NCBI RefSeq assembly: GCF_033843645.1
Contig: NZ_JAWXVZ010000011.1
Location: forward strand, 80,794-144,793
DNA: 64,000 bases
DNA from: Pseudovibrio zosterae
GTDB lineage: Bacteria; Pseudomonadota; Alphaproteobacteria; Rhizobiales; Stappiaceae
Direction of reading: 5' to 3'
A model generated the notes under the pieces. The model did not search any database. It saw nothing but the letters and a program-made list of their open reading frames with translations, and was not told the DNA's origin. Positions 1 to 7,645 of this stretch are shown piece by piece (positions within the stretch are counted from its first letter, which is position 1; each line of letters starts with the position of its first letter). Made by a program: the position numbers and the translations under genes.

Positions 1-49
1 CGACAAGGACGTGTTCACGGTCGGCAATCTTCTGGGCTTTGATCTTTAA
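1..49 (+). CDS. 3' end of an unidentified gene
   Basis: The window opens inside an open frame that reads DKDVFTVGNLLGFDL and ends in TAA at 47-49. A strong intrinsic terminator follows at 68-96, which supports this being a real gene tail. Fifteen residues are too few to name the protein. Confidence 0.6.
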   Translation, partial: DKDVFTVGNLLGFDL

Positions 50-67
50 AAGATCACCGAGTTTTCA

Positions 68-96
68 AGCGGGGTTTTCGAGCCCCGCTGTTTTTT
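68..96 (+). terminator. Rho-independent terminator of the leftmost gene
   Basis: A 7 bp GC-rich stem (AGCGGGG at 68-74 with CCCCGCT at 83-89) and an 8-base loop are followed by G and six T (91-96). It lies 19 bp after the stop codon of the preceding gene and 26 bp before the glutathione S-transferase start. Confidence 0.85.
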
Positions 97-121
97 CGAG
101 TATTTGATTAGCTGGCTTATT

Positions 122-718
122 ATGACTATTTCGCTTTACAGTGCTCTTGGGTCCAACAGTTCGGAACGCGTTGAATGGGTGCTTTCGCACAAGGCGCTTG
201 AGTGGGAGCGCGTAGAGGTTTCCAACGAGGCCTTGAAGACCACCTACCGGGACCAGATCAATCCGTTTGGCTTTGTGCCCGCCCTTGTTCATGAGGGGCA
301 TACCCTCGTCGAATCCATGGCGATCATTGAATATCTGGAGGAGTGCTTCCCGGAGAAACCCGTTCTCGGCTCAAGCGCCAGCGAGCGCGCAGAAATTCGG
401 GCGATCTGCTCTCATGTGGGCTCGACCATTCACAGTCCGCAGAACCGGACTGTGCTGAAGTTTCTGCGCCCCGACCTTACGGAGGCAGACAAGAAACAGC
501 TGCGGGCAGGGTGGATTGGCGGCCAGCTACTGACGATGACGCCTCTGCTGTGGGGCAACAGTGCGTTCTGCTGCGGTTTGTCTTTCTCCGCCGCAGACGT
601 TTTTGTGGCTACCATCTACCGAAAATATCTACAGCACGGCGGAGCGCCTATTGACCGTTTTGAAAGCCACCGCACTCATCTTGCCCATGAGGGACTGATC
701 CCGGATTTTCTGCTTTGA
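122..718 (+). CDS. glutathione S-transferase family protein
   Basis: 198 residues, the usual length of a cytosolic glutathione S-transferase. The N-terminal thioredoxin-like domain starts MTISLYSALGSNSSERV; the serine cluster sits where zeta-like classes place the glutathione-activating serine. NPFGFVPALV carries the conserved cis-proline, and ESMAIIEYLEE is the glutathione gamma-glutamyl binding motif. The second half is the helical C-terminal domain (SAADVFVATIY resembles the family N-capping motif). An upstream TTG at 104 is possible, but the ATG at 122 matches the family N-terminus. The substrate cannot be read from sequence; detoxification or isomerisation with glutathione is the family role. 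Confidence 0.85.
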   Translation: MTISLYSALGSNSSERVEWVLSHKALEWERVEVSNEALKTTYRDQINPFGFVPALVHEGHTLVESMAIIEYLEECFPEKPVLGSSASERAEIRAICSHVGSTIHSPQNRTVLKFLRPDLTEADKKQLRAGWIGGQLLTMTPLLWGNSAFCCGLSFSAADVFVATIYRKYLQHGGAPIDRFESHRTHLAHEGLIPDFLL

Positions 719-808
719 GCGGTTTTGCCAAGGCATCGGTTTTTTGAGATTTGTTTGAGGTCACCACACAGCCAGGAGCTGGTGATCTCGCATCTCCATC
801 CTCGCCTC

Positions 809-1738
809 TTAGAACGAAAACTGACCCTGAGATTCCATTTCAAGGACGGCACCGCTCAGGCCCGCTTCCCAGCCCAGAATGGCGCGTTTTCGGGTGACGC
901 CCCAGTGGTAGCCACACATGTCACCAGAGCGCCCGAGGACGCGATGACAAGGCACCACAAACGAGATGGGGTTCTTGCCAACAGCCGTACCTACCGCACG
1001 GCTGGCCGACGGTTTGCCAATGTTTGCAGCGATATCTGAATAGGTGGTGGCCTTGCCCATGGGGATCTTCAGAAGGGTTTGCCAAACGCGGACTTCAAAG
1101 TCTGTACCTATGAAGACCAGCCGCAAGGGCGTCTCCGGCGACCACATATCCGGATTGAACACCCGATCGAGATAGGGTGCTGTCTTCTCAAGGCTTTCTT
1201 CATAGGCCGCAGCAGGCCAGCGCCGCGTCATGTCCTCAAGGGCGGCCTGCTCTTCACCCGGGTCGGCAAATGCAAGCCCTGCAAGGCCTTTATCCGTTGT
1301 CATGAGAAGCACATAGCCGAACGGGCAAGGGTGAAAGCCAAAGTGGATCACAAGGCCTTCGCCGCGCTTGCGATAATCACCGGGGGTCATGGCTTCGTGG
1401 GTGACGAACAGATCGTGAAGGCGTGAGGGGCCGGACAAACCCACCTCATAGGACGTGTCGAGCACAGAAGCGGCATCCCGCAAAAGGGCGCGGGCATGGT
1501 CCAGGGTGATCGCCTGAAGGAACTGCTTCGGCGTAATGCCAGCCCAGCGAGAAAATACCCGCTGCAACTGAATAGGCTGGAGCTGCACATCTGCGGCGAG
1601 TTGTTCCAGAGATGGCTGACTGCGCCATGTTTCCGTGATGGTCTTCAGGGTCTGGCGCACGACCTGATAGTCCTCAAAGGTCTGATCAAAAGACACTTGC
1701 TGCAGGGCTTCCTTGTCCAACGCGCCTTGTTTCAACAC
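809..1738 (-). CDS. Ada-like protein: AraC-type HTH fused to O6-alkylguanine-DNA alkyltransferase
   Basis: 309 residues. Positions about 25-125 form an AraC-type DNA-binding domain (two helix-turn-helix units, with LAADVQLQPIQLQRVFSRW). Positions about 130-295 form a methylated-DNA-protein cysteine methyltransferase with the active-site motif PCHRV at 263-267, so Cys264 is the alkyl acceptor. It repairs O6-alkylguanine by suicide transfer to Cys264 and may activate transcription. Unlike E. coli Ada it lacks the N-terminal zinc domain that repairs methylphosphotriesters, so the usual Ada switch is absent. The start is GTG at 1738, preceded by AGGAG at good spacing. The closest known layout is the shorter Ada-like regulator of alphaproteobacteria. 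Confidence 0.9.
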   Translation of the reverse strand: MLKQGALDKEALQQVSFDQTFEDYQVVRQTLKTITETWRSQPSLEQLAADVQLQPIQLQRVFSRWAGITPKQFLQAITLDHARALLRDAASVLDTSYEVGLSGPSRLHDLFVTHEAMTPGDYRKRGEGLVIHFGFHPCPFGYVLLMTTDKGLAGLAFADPGEEQAALEDMTRRWPAAAYEESLEKTAPYLDRVFNPDMWSPETPLRLVFIGTDFEVRVWQTLLKIPMGKATTYSDIAANIGKPSASRAVGTAVGKNPISFVVPCHRVLGRSGDMCGYHWGVTRKRAILGWEAGLSGAVLEMESQGQFSF

Positions 1739-1858
1739 CGAAGATACTCCTATGCCCCTGTTGGGTCGCTTCCCGTTCTCTTGAAGGAATGTGAGAGTAG
1801 GGGCATGGCGGGTGAATAGCCACCCGAAATGCGAGCGCGCCTTAACGCCGGGCCAAGC

Positions 1859-2413
1859 TTAACCGGCGTAGACTGAAAGCCCGTCGCGCTTTGCCATTTG
1901 GATGGCCTTCACAAAGGCATCGGCAAAACTGGCTTTGTCTGCGGGATTGAGGAATGCGCCGATGGAAAGCTGCTGAGCGCCGGCGATCAGTGAAATCGCC
2001 GTCACGCCCTCATCCTCAAGCCTGCGGATCACAATGCGGGTGTGAATGGGGTTGAGCCTGAACTCTGCGGTTCGGCCCCGGCCACAGACACGGCGCACAT
2101 GGATTTCGACCGGAGAAACCTTTACATGCTCATAGGCTTTGCCGGACTTGGTGCTGGAGGCAAACGCGATCCAGAGCGCCAACACCGGCACAGCCAGAAT
2201 GAGTGGTGCAAACCAGAGGCCGACAGCGGCCAGAAACACGGCATAGATGCTCGCAAAACCAGCGGCAACAAGAGTGACCCGAGAGAGCCCCAGGGGTGAC
2301 ATCGACCTGTGAGGGGTCAATACCGCCTCAAAAAAGGGGGGAAAACACTCATTAGGGTCGCTAACTTCCACCCGCTCGCGCTGTTGCGATTGGTAGTATT
2401 TGTCCCTCGTCAT
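1859..2413 (-). CDS. DUF2244 domain membrane protein
   Basis: 184 residues from the ATG at 2413 (MTRDKYYQSQQ). Two hydrophobic segments follow an acidic N-terminus (about residues 45-90, including AAGFASIYAVFLAAVGLWF). A basic, beta-rich C-terminal half follows with RVCGRGRTAEFRLNP, typical of DUF2244. The family has no proven function. It is divergent from nth with only 21 bp between start codons, an arrangement I recall from other Rhizobiales. The longer open frame upstream would run through the nth gene and is unlikely. Placement in the inner membrane is inferred from the hydrophobic pair. Confidence 0.8.
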   Translation of the reverse strand: MTRDKYYQSQQRERVEVSDPNECFPPFFEAVLTPHRSMSPLGLSRVTLVAAGFASIYAVFLAAVGLWFAPLILAVPVLALWIAFASSTKSGKAYEHVKVSPVEIHVRRVCGRGRTAEFRLNPIHTRIVIRRLEDEGVTAISLIAGAQQLSIGAFLNPADKASFADAFVKAIQMAKRDGLSVYAG

Positions 2414-2434
2414 GGGGTGAAGTATAGAGGTTTT

Positions 2435-3199
2435 ATGGCATACGAAAAGACCCTTACAAAGACCGAGCCGACCAAAGCTCCCGCCAAGGCAAAAACGCCG
2501 GCAAAGCCACGCCGTAAAACGCTCTCTCGATCCAAGTATAACAAGGCAGAGATTGCGGCCCTGTTTGAGCGCTTTCACGAAGACAATCCGGAGCCCAAGG
2601 GCGAACTGGATCACGTCAACGACTTTACGCTGCTGGTGGCGGTGGTGCTTTCAGCGCAGGCAACAGACGTGGGCGTGAACAAAGCCACACGGCACTTGTT
2701 CCAAATCGCAGATACGCCGGAAAAAATGGTGGCTTTGGGTGAAGACCGCATTCGCGAGGAAATCCGCACCATCGGTCTTTACAAGAACAAGGCAAAAAAC
2801 ACGCTTCTGCTCTCGCAGCAACTCATCGAAAAGCACGGCGGCGAGGTGCCTCAGACCCGCGAAGAACTGGAGGCGCTGCCAGGGGTGGGGCGCAAGACCG
2901 CCAATGTGGTGCTGAACATTGCCTTTGGCCATCCCACGATTGCGGTAGATACGCACTTGTTCCGGATTGGAAACAGGCTGGGCCTCGCGCCGGGAAAGAC
3001 GCCGCTGGATGTAGAGCTGAAGCTGGAGAAGATCATTCCCCCGCAATACATGCGGCACGCCCATCACTGGCTGATCCTGCATGGCCGCTACATTTGCAAA
3101 GCGCGTGCACCGGAATGCTCCCGGTGCATCATCTCAGACCTGTGCAAAAGCCCCGAAAATTTCGTAGGCAACCCCGGCGCAGCCAAACCCAAGAAGTGA
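2435..3199 (+). CDS. nth: endonuclease III (DNA glycosylase/AP lyase)
   Basis: 254 residues. It removes oxidised pyrimidines and cleaves the abasic site in base excision repair. The helix-hairpin-helix LPGVGRKTANVVL begins at 148; Lys154 is the catalytic lysine and Asp172 in VDTHLFR the catalytic aspartate. Cys221, Cys228, Cys231 and Cys237 (C-x6-C-x2-C-x5-C) bind the [4Fe-4S] cluster. The first 30 residues are Lys/Pro/Ala-rich and probably disordered. ATG at 2435 was preferred over the longer frame from 2309, which would run across the divergent DUF2244 start. Confidence 0.97.
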   Translation: MAYEKTLTKTEPTKAPAKAKTPAKPRRKTLSRSKYNKAEIAALFERFHEDNPEPKGELDHVNDFTLLVAVVLSAQATDVGVNKATRHLFQIADTPEKMVALGEDRIREEIRTIGLYKNKAKNTLLLSQQLIEKHGGEVPQTREELEALPGVGRKTANVVLNIAFGHPTIAVDTHLFRIGNRLGLAPGKTPLDVELKLEKIIPPQYMRHAHHWLILHGRYICKARAPECSRCIISDLCKSPENFVGNPGAAKPKK

Positions 3200-3239
3200 A
3201 TCCCCAAAAGTATTCACAGGGTTTTTCTGCCCCTGTTGT

Positions 3240-3671
3240 TTAATGGGTGCGAGTCTTTCTGACGCGCACGACAACTTCCACTCGGGAAATTTCCATACCT
3301 TCCGGAGGGGTCGGCAAGGATTCCAAACGCAGGCCACTATCCGGAATATCAACTACACGGTTTTCATCTTCCAGGAAGAAGTGGTGATGCTCGTGGGTGT
3401 TGGTGTCGAAATATGTCTTGGTGCCTTCAACAGCTACTTCGCGCAAAAGGCCCACTTCCGTGAACTGGTGCAGGGTGTTGTATACCGTTGCAAGAGATAC
3501 CGGCACGCTTGCCACGATGGCTTCCTCGTGCAGGACTTCAGCGGATATGTGTCTGTTTCCTTTAGAGAAAAGAAGCTCAGCCAGTGCCACACGCTGGCGG
3601 GTTGGACGCAGTCCTGCTTCGCGAAGCATGTTCACTACGTCAAATTCATGGTTTTCTTCGATCGCGTTCAT
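3240..3671 (-). CDS. irr: Irr, iron response regulator of the Fur family
   Basis: 143 residues from ATG at 3671. The N-terminal winged helix includes LREAGLRPTRQRVALAELL and SLATVYNTLHQF (recognition helix). The C-terminal dimerisation domain holds the histidine cluster HEHHHFF at about 113-119, which in Rhizobiales Irr binds haem. The Bradyrhizobium N-terminal haem regulatory motif (GCPWH type) is absent, so this resembles the Rhizobium/Brucella form. Irr controls haem synthesis, iron storage and uptake under iron limitation. Its place just upstream of and divergent from fabA is the Rhizobiales arrangement and separates it from Fur/Mur, Zur and PerR paralogues. An N-terminal extension to 3887 is open but unlike the family. 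Confidence 0.92.
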   Translation of the reverse strand: MNAIEENHEFDVVNMLREAGLRPTRQRVALAELLFSKGNRHISAEVLHEEAIVASVPVSLATVYNTLHQFTEVGLLREVAVEGTKTYFDTNTHEHHHFFLEDENRVVDIPDSGLRLESLPTPPEGMEISRVEVVVRVRKTRTH

Positions 3672-4049
3672 AATAACCCTGCAGTCAATCTCCCTTGTCA
3701 GAAGACTGCTTTCAGTTGGTCGAGAATGTCGCCACACATCGAAATCTCGACTCGTCGTCCTAAAGAACCCCGAGCCCTCTGCTGAAACCTGTTCAACACA
3801 CGGAGCGTCCGGCGCGAATAGCTGGAATTCCGAATTGGTCCAGTTGCGCTTTACAATAATAATAAGAACAGTCTTGTGTGAACGCAACTGCGGACATTAG
3901 GCACACGCATTCTCCCATACGCTGGTCTTTCGTTGACCGAAAGCGTGTGTTAGGAAAGCGCGAACAGAAAAACTAAACCATCGTTTAGGATCGCCGCGCC
4001 GATACACGGCATGGTGGCCGATGACAGCGATTAAATATGCGGGAATGGG
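3672..4049. promoter_or_regulatory. divergent irr/fabA control region
   Basis: This 378 bp gap has no convincing gene. It holds nested inverted repeats: CACACGC (3902-3908) pairs with GCGTGTG (3943-3949), and inside it CTTTCG (3927-3932) pairs with CGAAAG (3938-3943). A separate 16 bp palindrome lies at 3973-3988. An AT-rich run (TTTACAATAATAATAAG, about 3850-3866) is a candidate promoter or Irr-binding zone facing irr, but I cannot place exact -35/-10 boxes. Confidence 0.5.
3973..3988. promoter_or_regulatory. palindromic operator candidate upstream of fabA
   Basis: CTAAAC-CATC-GTTTAG is a perfect 6-4-6 inverted repeat centred about 70 bp before the fabA ATG. The core AAAC-N4-GTTT matches the general form of TetR-family fatty acid regulator sites such as PsrA. 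A near copy (14 of 16 bases) lies upstream of etfB at 52782-52797. The regulator is not identified in this window. Confidence 0.5.
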
Positions 4050-4565
4050 ATGCATACAGGGCGTTCGAGCTTCGACTACGAAGACCTACTGAAATGCGGA
4101 CGTGGAGAGCTGTTTGGCGCGGGCAATGCCCAGTTGCCTCTGCCTCCAATGCTCATGTTCGATCGGATCTCCGAGATCTCCGAGGAAGGTGGCGAATACG
4201 GCAAGGGCCTGATCCGCGCCGAACTGGAAATCAAGCCTGACCTCTGGTTCTTCGAGTGTCACTTCAAAGGTGACCCGGTAATGCCAGGCTGCCTGGGCCT
4301 TGACGCTTTGTGGCAGATGACCGGTTTCTTCCTCGGCTGGCTGGGTGAGCCAGGCCGCGGCCGTGCTCTTTCGGTTGGCGAGATCAAATTTACCGGTCAG
4401 ATCACACCAGAAGTTAAGAAGATCGAGTATGGTGTAGACCTGAAGCGCGTCATGCGCTCCAAGCTGAAGCTCGCCATTGCGGATGGCTGGGTTAAGGCAG
4501 ACGGTGAAAAAATCTACGTTGCCAAAGATCTGCGCGTTGGTCTGTTCCAGGACGACGCCAAGTAA
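4050..4565 (+). CDS. fabA: 3-hydroxyacyl-[ACP] dehydratase/trans-2,cis-3-decenoyl-ACP isomerase
   Basis: 171 residues, the normal FabA length. It dehydrates 3-hydroxydecanoyl-ACP and isomerises the trans-2 product to cis-3-decenoyl-ACP, the branch point of anaerobic unsaturated fatty acid synthesis in the cytosol. The hot-dog active-site segment FFECHFKGDPVMPGCLGLD carries His71 and Asp85. GRGELFGAGNAQLP near the N-terminus is family-specific and separates it from FabZ. ATG at 4050 follows a purine-rich GGGAATGGG. It is first gene of the fabA-fabB-fabI set. Confidence 0.97.
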   Translation: MHTGRSSFDYEDLLKCGRGELFGAGNAQLPLPPMLMFDRISEISEEGGEYGKGLIRAELEIKPDLWFFECHFKGDPVMPGCLGLDALWQMTGFFLGWLGEPGRGRALSVGEIKFTGQITPEVKKIEYGVDLKRVMRSKLKLAIADGWVKADGEKIYVAKDLRVGLFQDDAK

Positions 4566-4598
4566 ACCTTCCTTTGCAAGGTAGCTACGAGAACAACA

Positions 4599-4620
4599 AG
4601 AGGCCTGAAAACAGGCCTCT
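4599..4620 (+). other. stem-loop between fabA and fabB
   Basis: AGAGGCCTG (4599-4607), loop AAAA and CAGGCCTCT (4612-4620) form a perfect 9 bp hairpin 34 bp after the fabA stop. No U-tract follows, so it is not a standard terminator. A role as an RNA processing, stability or weak attenuation element is inferred. Confidence 0.7.
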
Positions 4621-4685
4621 GTCATGTGCAGTGATCGATGGGCGCCCTTGAGCGCCTCGTCGTGTTTTAACCACGGGAGTCCTTC

Positions 4686-5903
4686 ATGAGGCGTGTGGTC
4701 GTTACCGGTATCGGTATTGTCTCTTCTATTGGTGATAATGCAGCTGAAGTGCAGCAGAGCCTTTACGATGGTAAATCCGGCATCGTTCGTGCTCAGGAAT
4801 ATGCAGATCTTGGCTTCAAGTGTCAGGTTCATGGTGCCCCTAAGGTGGACCCTTTTGAAGCGCTTGGCCGCCGCACAACCCGCTTCATGGGTGCAGGCGC
4901 CGCATGGAACTACATTGCCATGGAGCAGGCGATTGAAGACGCCAAGCTCTCTGAAGATCTGGTGAGCAATGAGCGTACCGGTCTCATCATGGGGTCTGGT
5001 GGTCCCTCCACCCCGGCGATTGTGGAGGCTGCGGACATTACCCGCGCCAAAGGCCCACGCCGCATTGGACCAACCGCCGTGCCGAAGGCAATGAGCTCCA
5101 CCAACTCTGCGACACTGGCTACGCCGTTCAAGATCCACGGCGTGAACTACTCCATCTCCGCAGCATGCGCGACCACCAACATCTGTATTGGTAACGCGGC
5201 TGAGCTGATCCAGTGGGGCAAGCAGGACATCGTGTTTGCCGGTGGCGGCGAGGAACTGGACTGGACGCTGTCCAACATGTTCGACGCCATGGGCGCCATG
5301 TCCAGCAACTACAACGAAACGCCTGAGAGCGCTTCCCGCCCATACGACAAGAACCGCGACGGGTTCGTGATCGCTGGTGGCGCAGGCGTGCTGGTTCTGG
5401 AAGAGCTGGAACACGCAAAGGCCCGCGGCGCGACCATCTACGCTGAAGTTGTTGGCTATGGCCAGACCTCTGACGGCTACGACATGGTGGCTCCGAGCGG
5501 TGAGGGCGCTGCACGCTGCATGCGTCTTGCCATGGAAGGCCTCGACTGCGAGATCGACTACATCAACCCGCACGCGACCTCCACTCCAGTGGGCGACATC
5601 AAGGAAATCGAAGCGATCCGCGAAGTGTTTGGTGACAAGATCCCACCAATCTCCGCGACCAAAGCGCTGACCGGTCACTCTTTGGGTGCTGCTGGCGTTC
5701 AGGAAGCAATCTATTCGCTGCTGATGATGAAGGGCGACTTCATTGCCGCTTCTGCGCACATCGAAGAGCTGGATCCAGAATTTGCTGACATGCCAATCGT
5801 TCGTGAGCGCAAGGACAATGCCGGACTGAACTGCGTTCTGTCCAACGGCTTTGGCTTCGGCGGCACCAACGCTTCCGTCGTGTTCAAGCGATACACCGAC
5901 TAG
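4686..5903 (+). CDS. fabB: beta-ketoacyl-ACP synthase I
   Basis: 405 residues. It extends acyl-ACP by decarboxylative condensation with malonyl-ACP and is needed to elongate the cis-3-decenoyl-ACP made by FabA. The thiolase-fold catalytic triad is visible: Cys161 in SISAACATTNICIGNA, His295 in NPHATSTPVGD and His330 in KALTGHSLGAAG. Pairing with fabA and similarity to E. coli FabB favour FabB over FabF. The ATG at 4686 follows CGGGAGTC. Spacing to fabA is 120 bp with a hairpin, so expression may be partly uncoupled. Confidence 0.96.
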   Translation: MRRVVVTGIGIVSSIGDNAAEVQQSLYDGKSGIVRAQEYADLGFKCQVHGAPKVDPFEALGRRTTRFMGAGAAWNYIAMEQAIEDAKLSEDLVSNERTGLIMGSGGPSTPAIVEAADITRAKGPRRIGPTAVPKAMSSTNSATLATPFKIHGVNYSISAACATTNICIGNAAELIQWGKQDIVFAGGGEELDWTLSNMFDAMGAMSSNYNETPESASRPYDKNRDGFVIAGGAGVLVLEELEHAKARGATIYAEVVGYGQTSDGYDMVAPSGEGAARCMRLAMEGLDCEIDYINPHATSTPVGDIKEIEAIREVFGDKIPPISATKALTGHSLGAAGVQEAIYSLLMMKGDFIAASAHIEELDPEFADMPIVRERKDNAGLNCVLSNGFGFGGTNASVVFKRYTD

Positions 5904-5915
5904 TCTTATTGGGAA

Positions 5916-5944
5916 CGGGTTGGACCTTATGAAACTCCAACCCG
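5916..5944 (+). other. stem-loop between fabB and fabI
   Basis: CGGGTTGGA (5916-5924) pairs perfectly with TCCAACCCG (5936-5944) around an 11-base loop, and flanking GGA/TCC bases extend it. There is no U-tract, and the fabI Shine-Dalgarno (AGGAG) follows 10 bp later. It resembles the element at the fabA-fabB junction in position, not in sequence. Confidence 0.65.
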
Positions 5945-5965
5945 CTCCGACAACAGGAGTTTCAT

Positions 5966-6772
5966 ATGAGCAAGCTGATGCAGGGCAAGCGTGGTCTTGT
6001 GATGGGCATTGCAAACGACCATTCAATTGGCTGGAGCATTGCGAAAGCGCTTGCTGATGCGGGCGCTGAATTGGCCTTTACCTATCAGGGCGATGCCTTT
6101 GGAAAGCGCGTGAAGCCGCTTGCCGAGAGTGTTGGCGCTGATCTGGTGCTTCCATGTGATGTGGAAGACATTGCCACTGTTGATGCGGTGTTTGACCGCC
6201 TGAAGGAAGAATGGGGTTCCATCGACTTCCTCGTGCATGCCATTGCGTTCTCTGACAAGAACGAGCTGAAAGGCAAGTACGGCGATACCACGCGCGAGAA
6301 CTTCTCCCGTACTATGGTTATCTCCTGCTTCTCTTTCACTGAAGTTGCCAAGCGCGCAGCAGAGCTGATGACCAACGGCGGTTCCATGCTGACCCTGACC
6401 TATGGCGGCGCAACCCGCGTGCAGCCGAACTACAATGTCATGGGTGTGGCCAAAGCAGCTCTGGAAGCCTCTGTACGCTATCTGGCGTTCGACTATGGTG
6501 AGAAGGGCATCCGGGTGAATGCGCTTTCTGCTGGCCCTGTGCGAACACTTGCAGGCGCAGGCATTGGCGATGCGCGCTTGATGTACAACTTCCAGCAGGT
6601 TAACTCCCCGTTGAAGGCCTCGGTAACCTCTGACCAACTGGGTGGCTCTGGCCTTTACCTGCTTTCCGATCTGTCAGGTGGCGTAACCGGTGAAGTGCAT
6701 TTTGTGGACGCTGGCTACAACATCATGTCCATGCCACGCCTTGAAAGCCTGAAGACGCTCGACAAGGCCTGA
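5966..6772 (+). CDS. fabI: enoyl-ACP reductase (NADH)
   Basis: 268 residues, short-chain dehydrogenase fold. It carries out the last step of each elongation cycle, reducing trans-2-enoyl-ACP, and is the triclosan target class. The divergent nucleotide motif GIANDHSIGWSIAKAL (residues 14-29) is FabI-type. Tyr146, Tyr156 and Lys163 (YGGATRVQPNYNVMGVAK) match the E. coli active-site numbering. An AGGAG lies just upstream of the ATG at 5966. It closes the fabA-fabB-fabI set, followed by a strong terminator. Confidence 0.96.
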   Translation: MSKLMQGKRGLVMGIANDHSIGWSIAKALADAGAELAFTYQGDAFGKRVKPLAESVGADLVLPCDVEDIATVDAVFDRLKEEWGSIDFLVHAIAFSDKNELKGKYGDTTRENFSRTMVISCFSFTEVAKRAAELMTNGGSMLTLTYGGATRVQPNYNVMGVAKAALEASVRYLAFDYGEKGIRVNALSAGPVRTLAGAGIGDARLMYNFQQVNSPLKASVTSDQLGGSGLYLLSDLSGGVTGEVHFVDAGYNIMSMPRLESLKTLDKA

Positions 6773-6802
6773 TTGGGCCCAACATCCTTAGCATTCAACA
6801 TG

Positions 6803-6843
6803 AAAAAGCGGCCTTTCGATCATCTCGAGAGGCCGCTTTTTTT
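6803..6843. terminator. bidirectional terminator between fabI and the SH3 gene
   Basis: AAAAAGCGGCCT (6803-6814) pairs with AGGCCGCTTTTT (6830-6841), followed by further T. The A-run on the left makes it work for the convergent leftward gene ending at 6862 too. Confidence 0.88.
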
Positions 6844-6861
6844 GATTGATACCGTGGTTTT

Positions 6862-7401
6862 TTAGAGGTCTTCGTCGGGATAGACGCCGAACAGGCGGGT
6901 TTGATCCACCCAGCCCTCAAAGTCTTTCCCGGAGATGCGGCAATAGCCATCCTCACATTCCAGAACACCTGCCAACACCAGCGGCTCCATGTAAGCGATG
7001 ATGCGCTCGTTTGGACCGGGGCTTGCGCGCAGGGGAGTCGTTTCAGACTTTTCGGCCCATGGCGTTACAAGCGCTGAACGGTAGCCGGACAGCAGTGTCC
7101 TGAACACCCAGCCCGTGTTGCCTTCCCAGTCGCGAATACGGCGCCAGTTCTCAAACTCCTGAATGATTTCCACCGGCACCCGACTCTTCACAAACGACCA
7201 GGCAATGTCGTGGTCGCGGCTTGGACCCACACGCACATTGACGCGGTCGGACTTGATGCTGACGTAACGGGGGATCGGCAAGCCGCTTGCACCGGTGCCT
7301 GAAGACTGTGCAAGAACGGGGGCAGAGACAGAACCCAGTGACGCCGCGATCATGAGGGTACTCAAGAAAAGACGAACAGCTCGGAATCTGTTATTTGGCA
7401 T
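6862..7401 (-). CDS. secreted SH3-like domain protein
   Basis: 179 residues from ATG at 7401. Residues 1-31 form a Sec signal peptide (basic start, LFLSTLMIAASLGSVSAPVLA, cleavage after VLA). The rest holds two bacterial SH3-like repeats: VNVRVGPSRDHDIAW...WRRIRDWEGNTGWVF, then PLRASPGPNERIIAYME...GYCRISGKDFEGWVD. Such proteins act in the periplasm, often binding cell wall. The exact role is unknown. A TTG at 7425 is open but lacks a ribosome site. It is divergent from the dehydrogenase gene at 7646. Confidence 0.82.
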   Translation of the reverse strand: MPNNRFRAVRLFLSTLMIAASLGSVSAPVLAQSSGTGASGLPIPRYVSIKSDRVNVRVGPSRDHDIAWSFVKSRVPVEIIQEFENWRRIRDWEGNTGWVFRTLLSGYRSALVTPWAEKSETTPLRASPGPNERIIAYMEPLVLAGVLECEDGYCRISGKDFEGWVDQTRLFGVYPDEDL

Positions 7402-7645
7402 GGCTTTATCGGGACTTTCCAACAAGGAGTTTGGCGTTTGGGTTGTATGAGTGAGACTGAAGTATCATTCTACTCATGCTACAAAATCACTAAGCGGCTG
7501 CTAGAGTAAACAGGCTTGATTGACAACACTTGTTTTACACGGGCCATCTGCTTATGAAAACAGGTGGGGGCTACGGATTTCCAGTAGCCTATGGTGGACA
7601 TCGTAGAGTTAACAAACTCTCAATTAATTTCAGAAGGCGGGGATC

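Noticed and set aside
4086..6026. 646-codon open frame on the minus strand across fabA and fabB
   Set aside because: It is the antisense shadow of two clearly identified genes; its translation has no recognisable domain.
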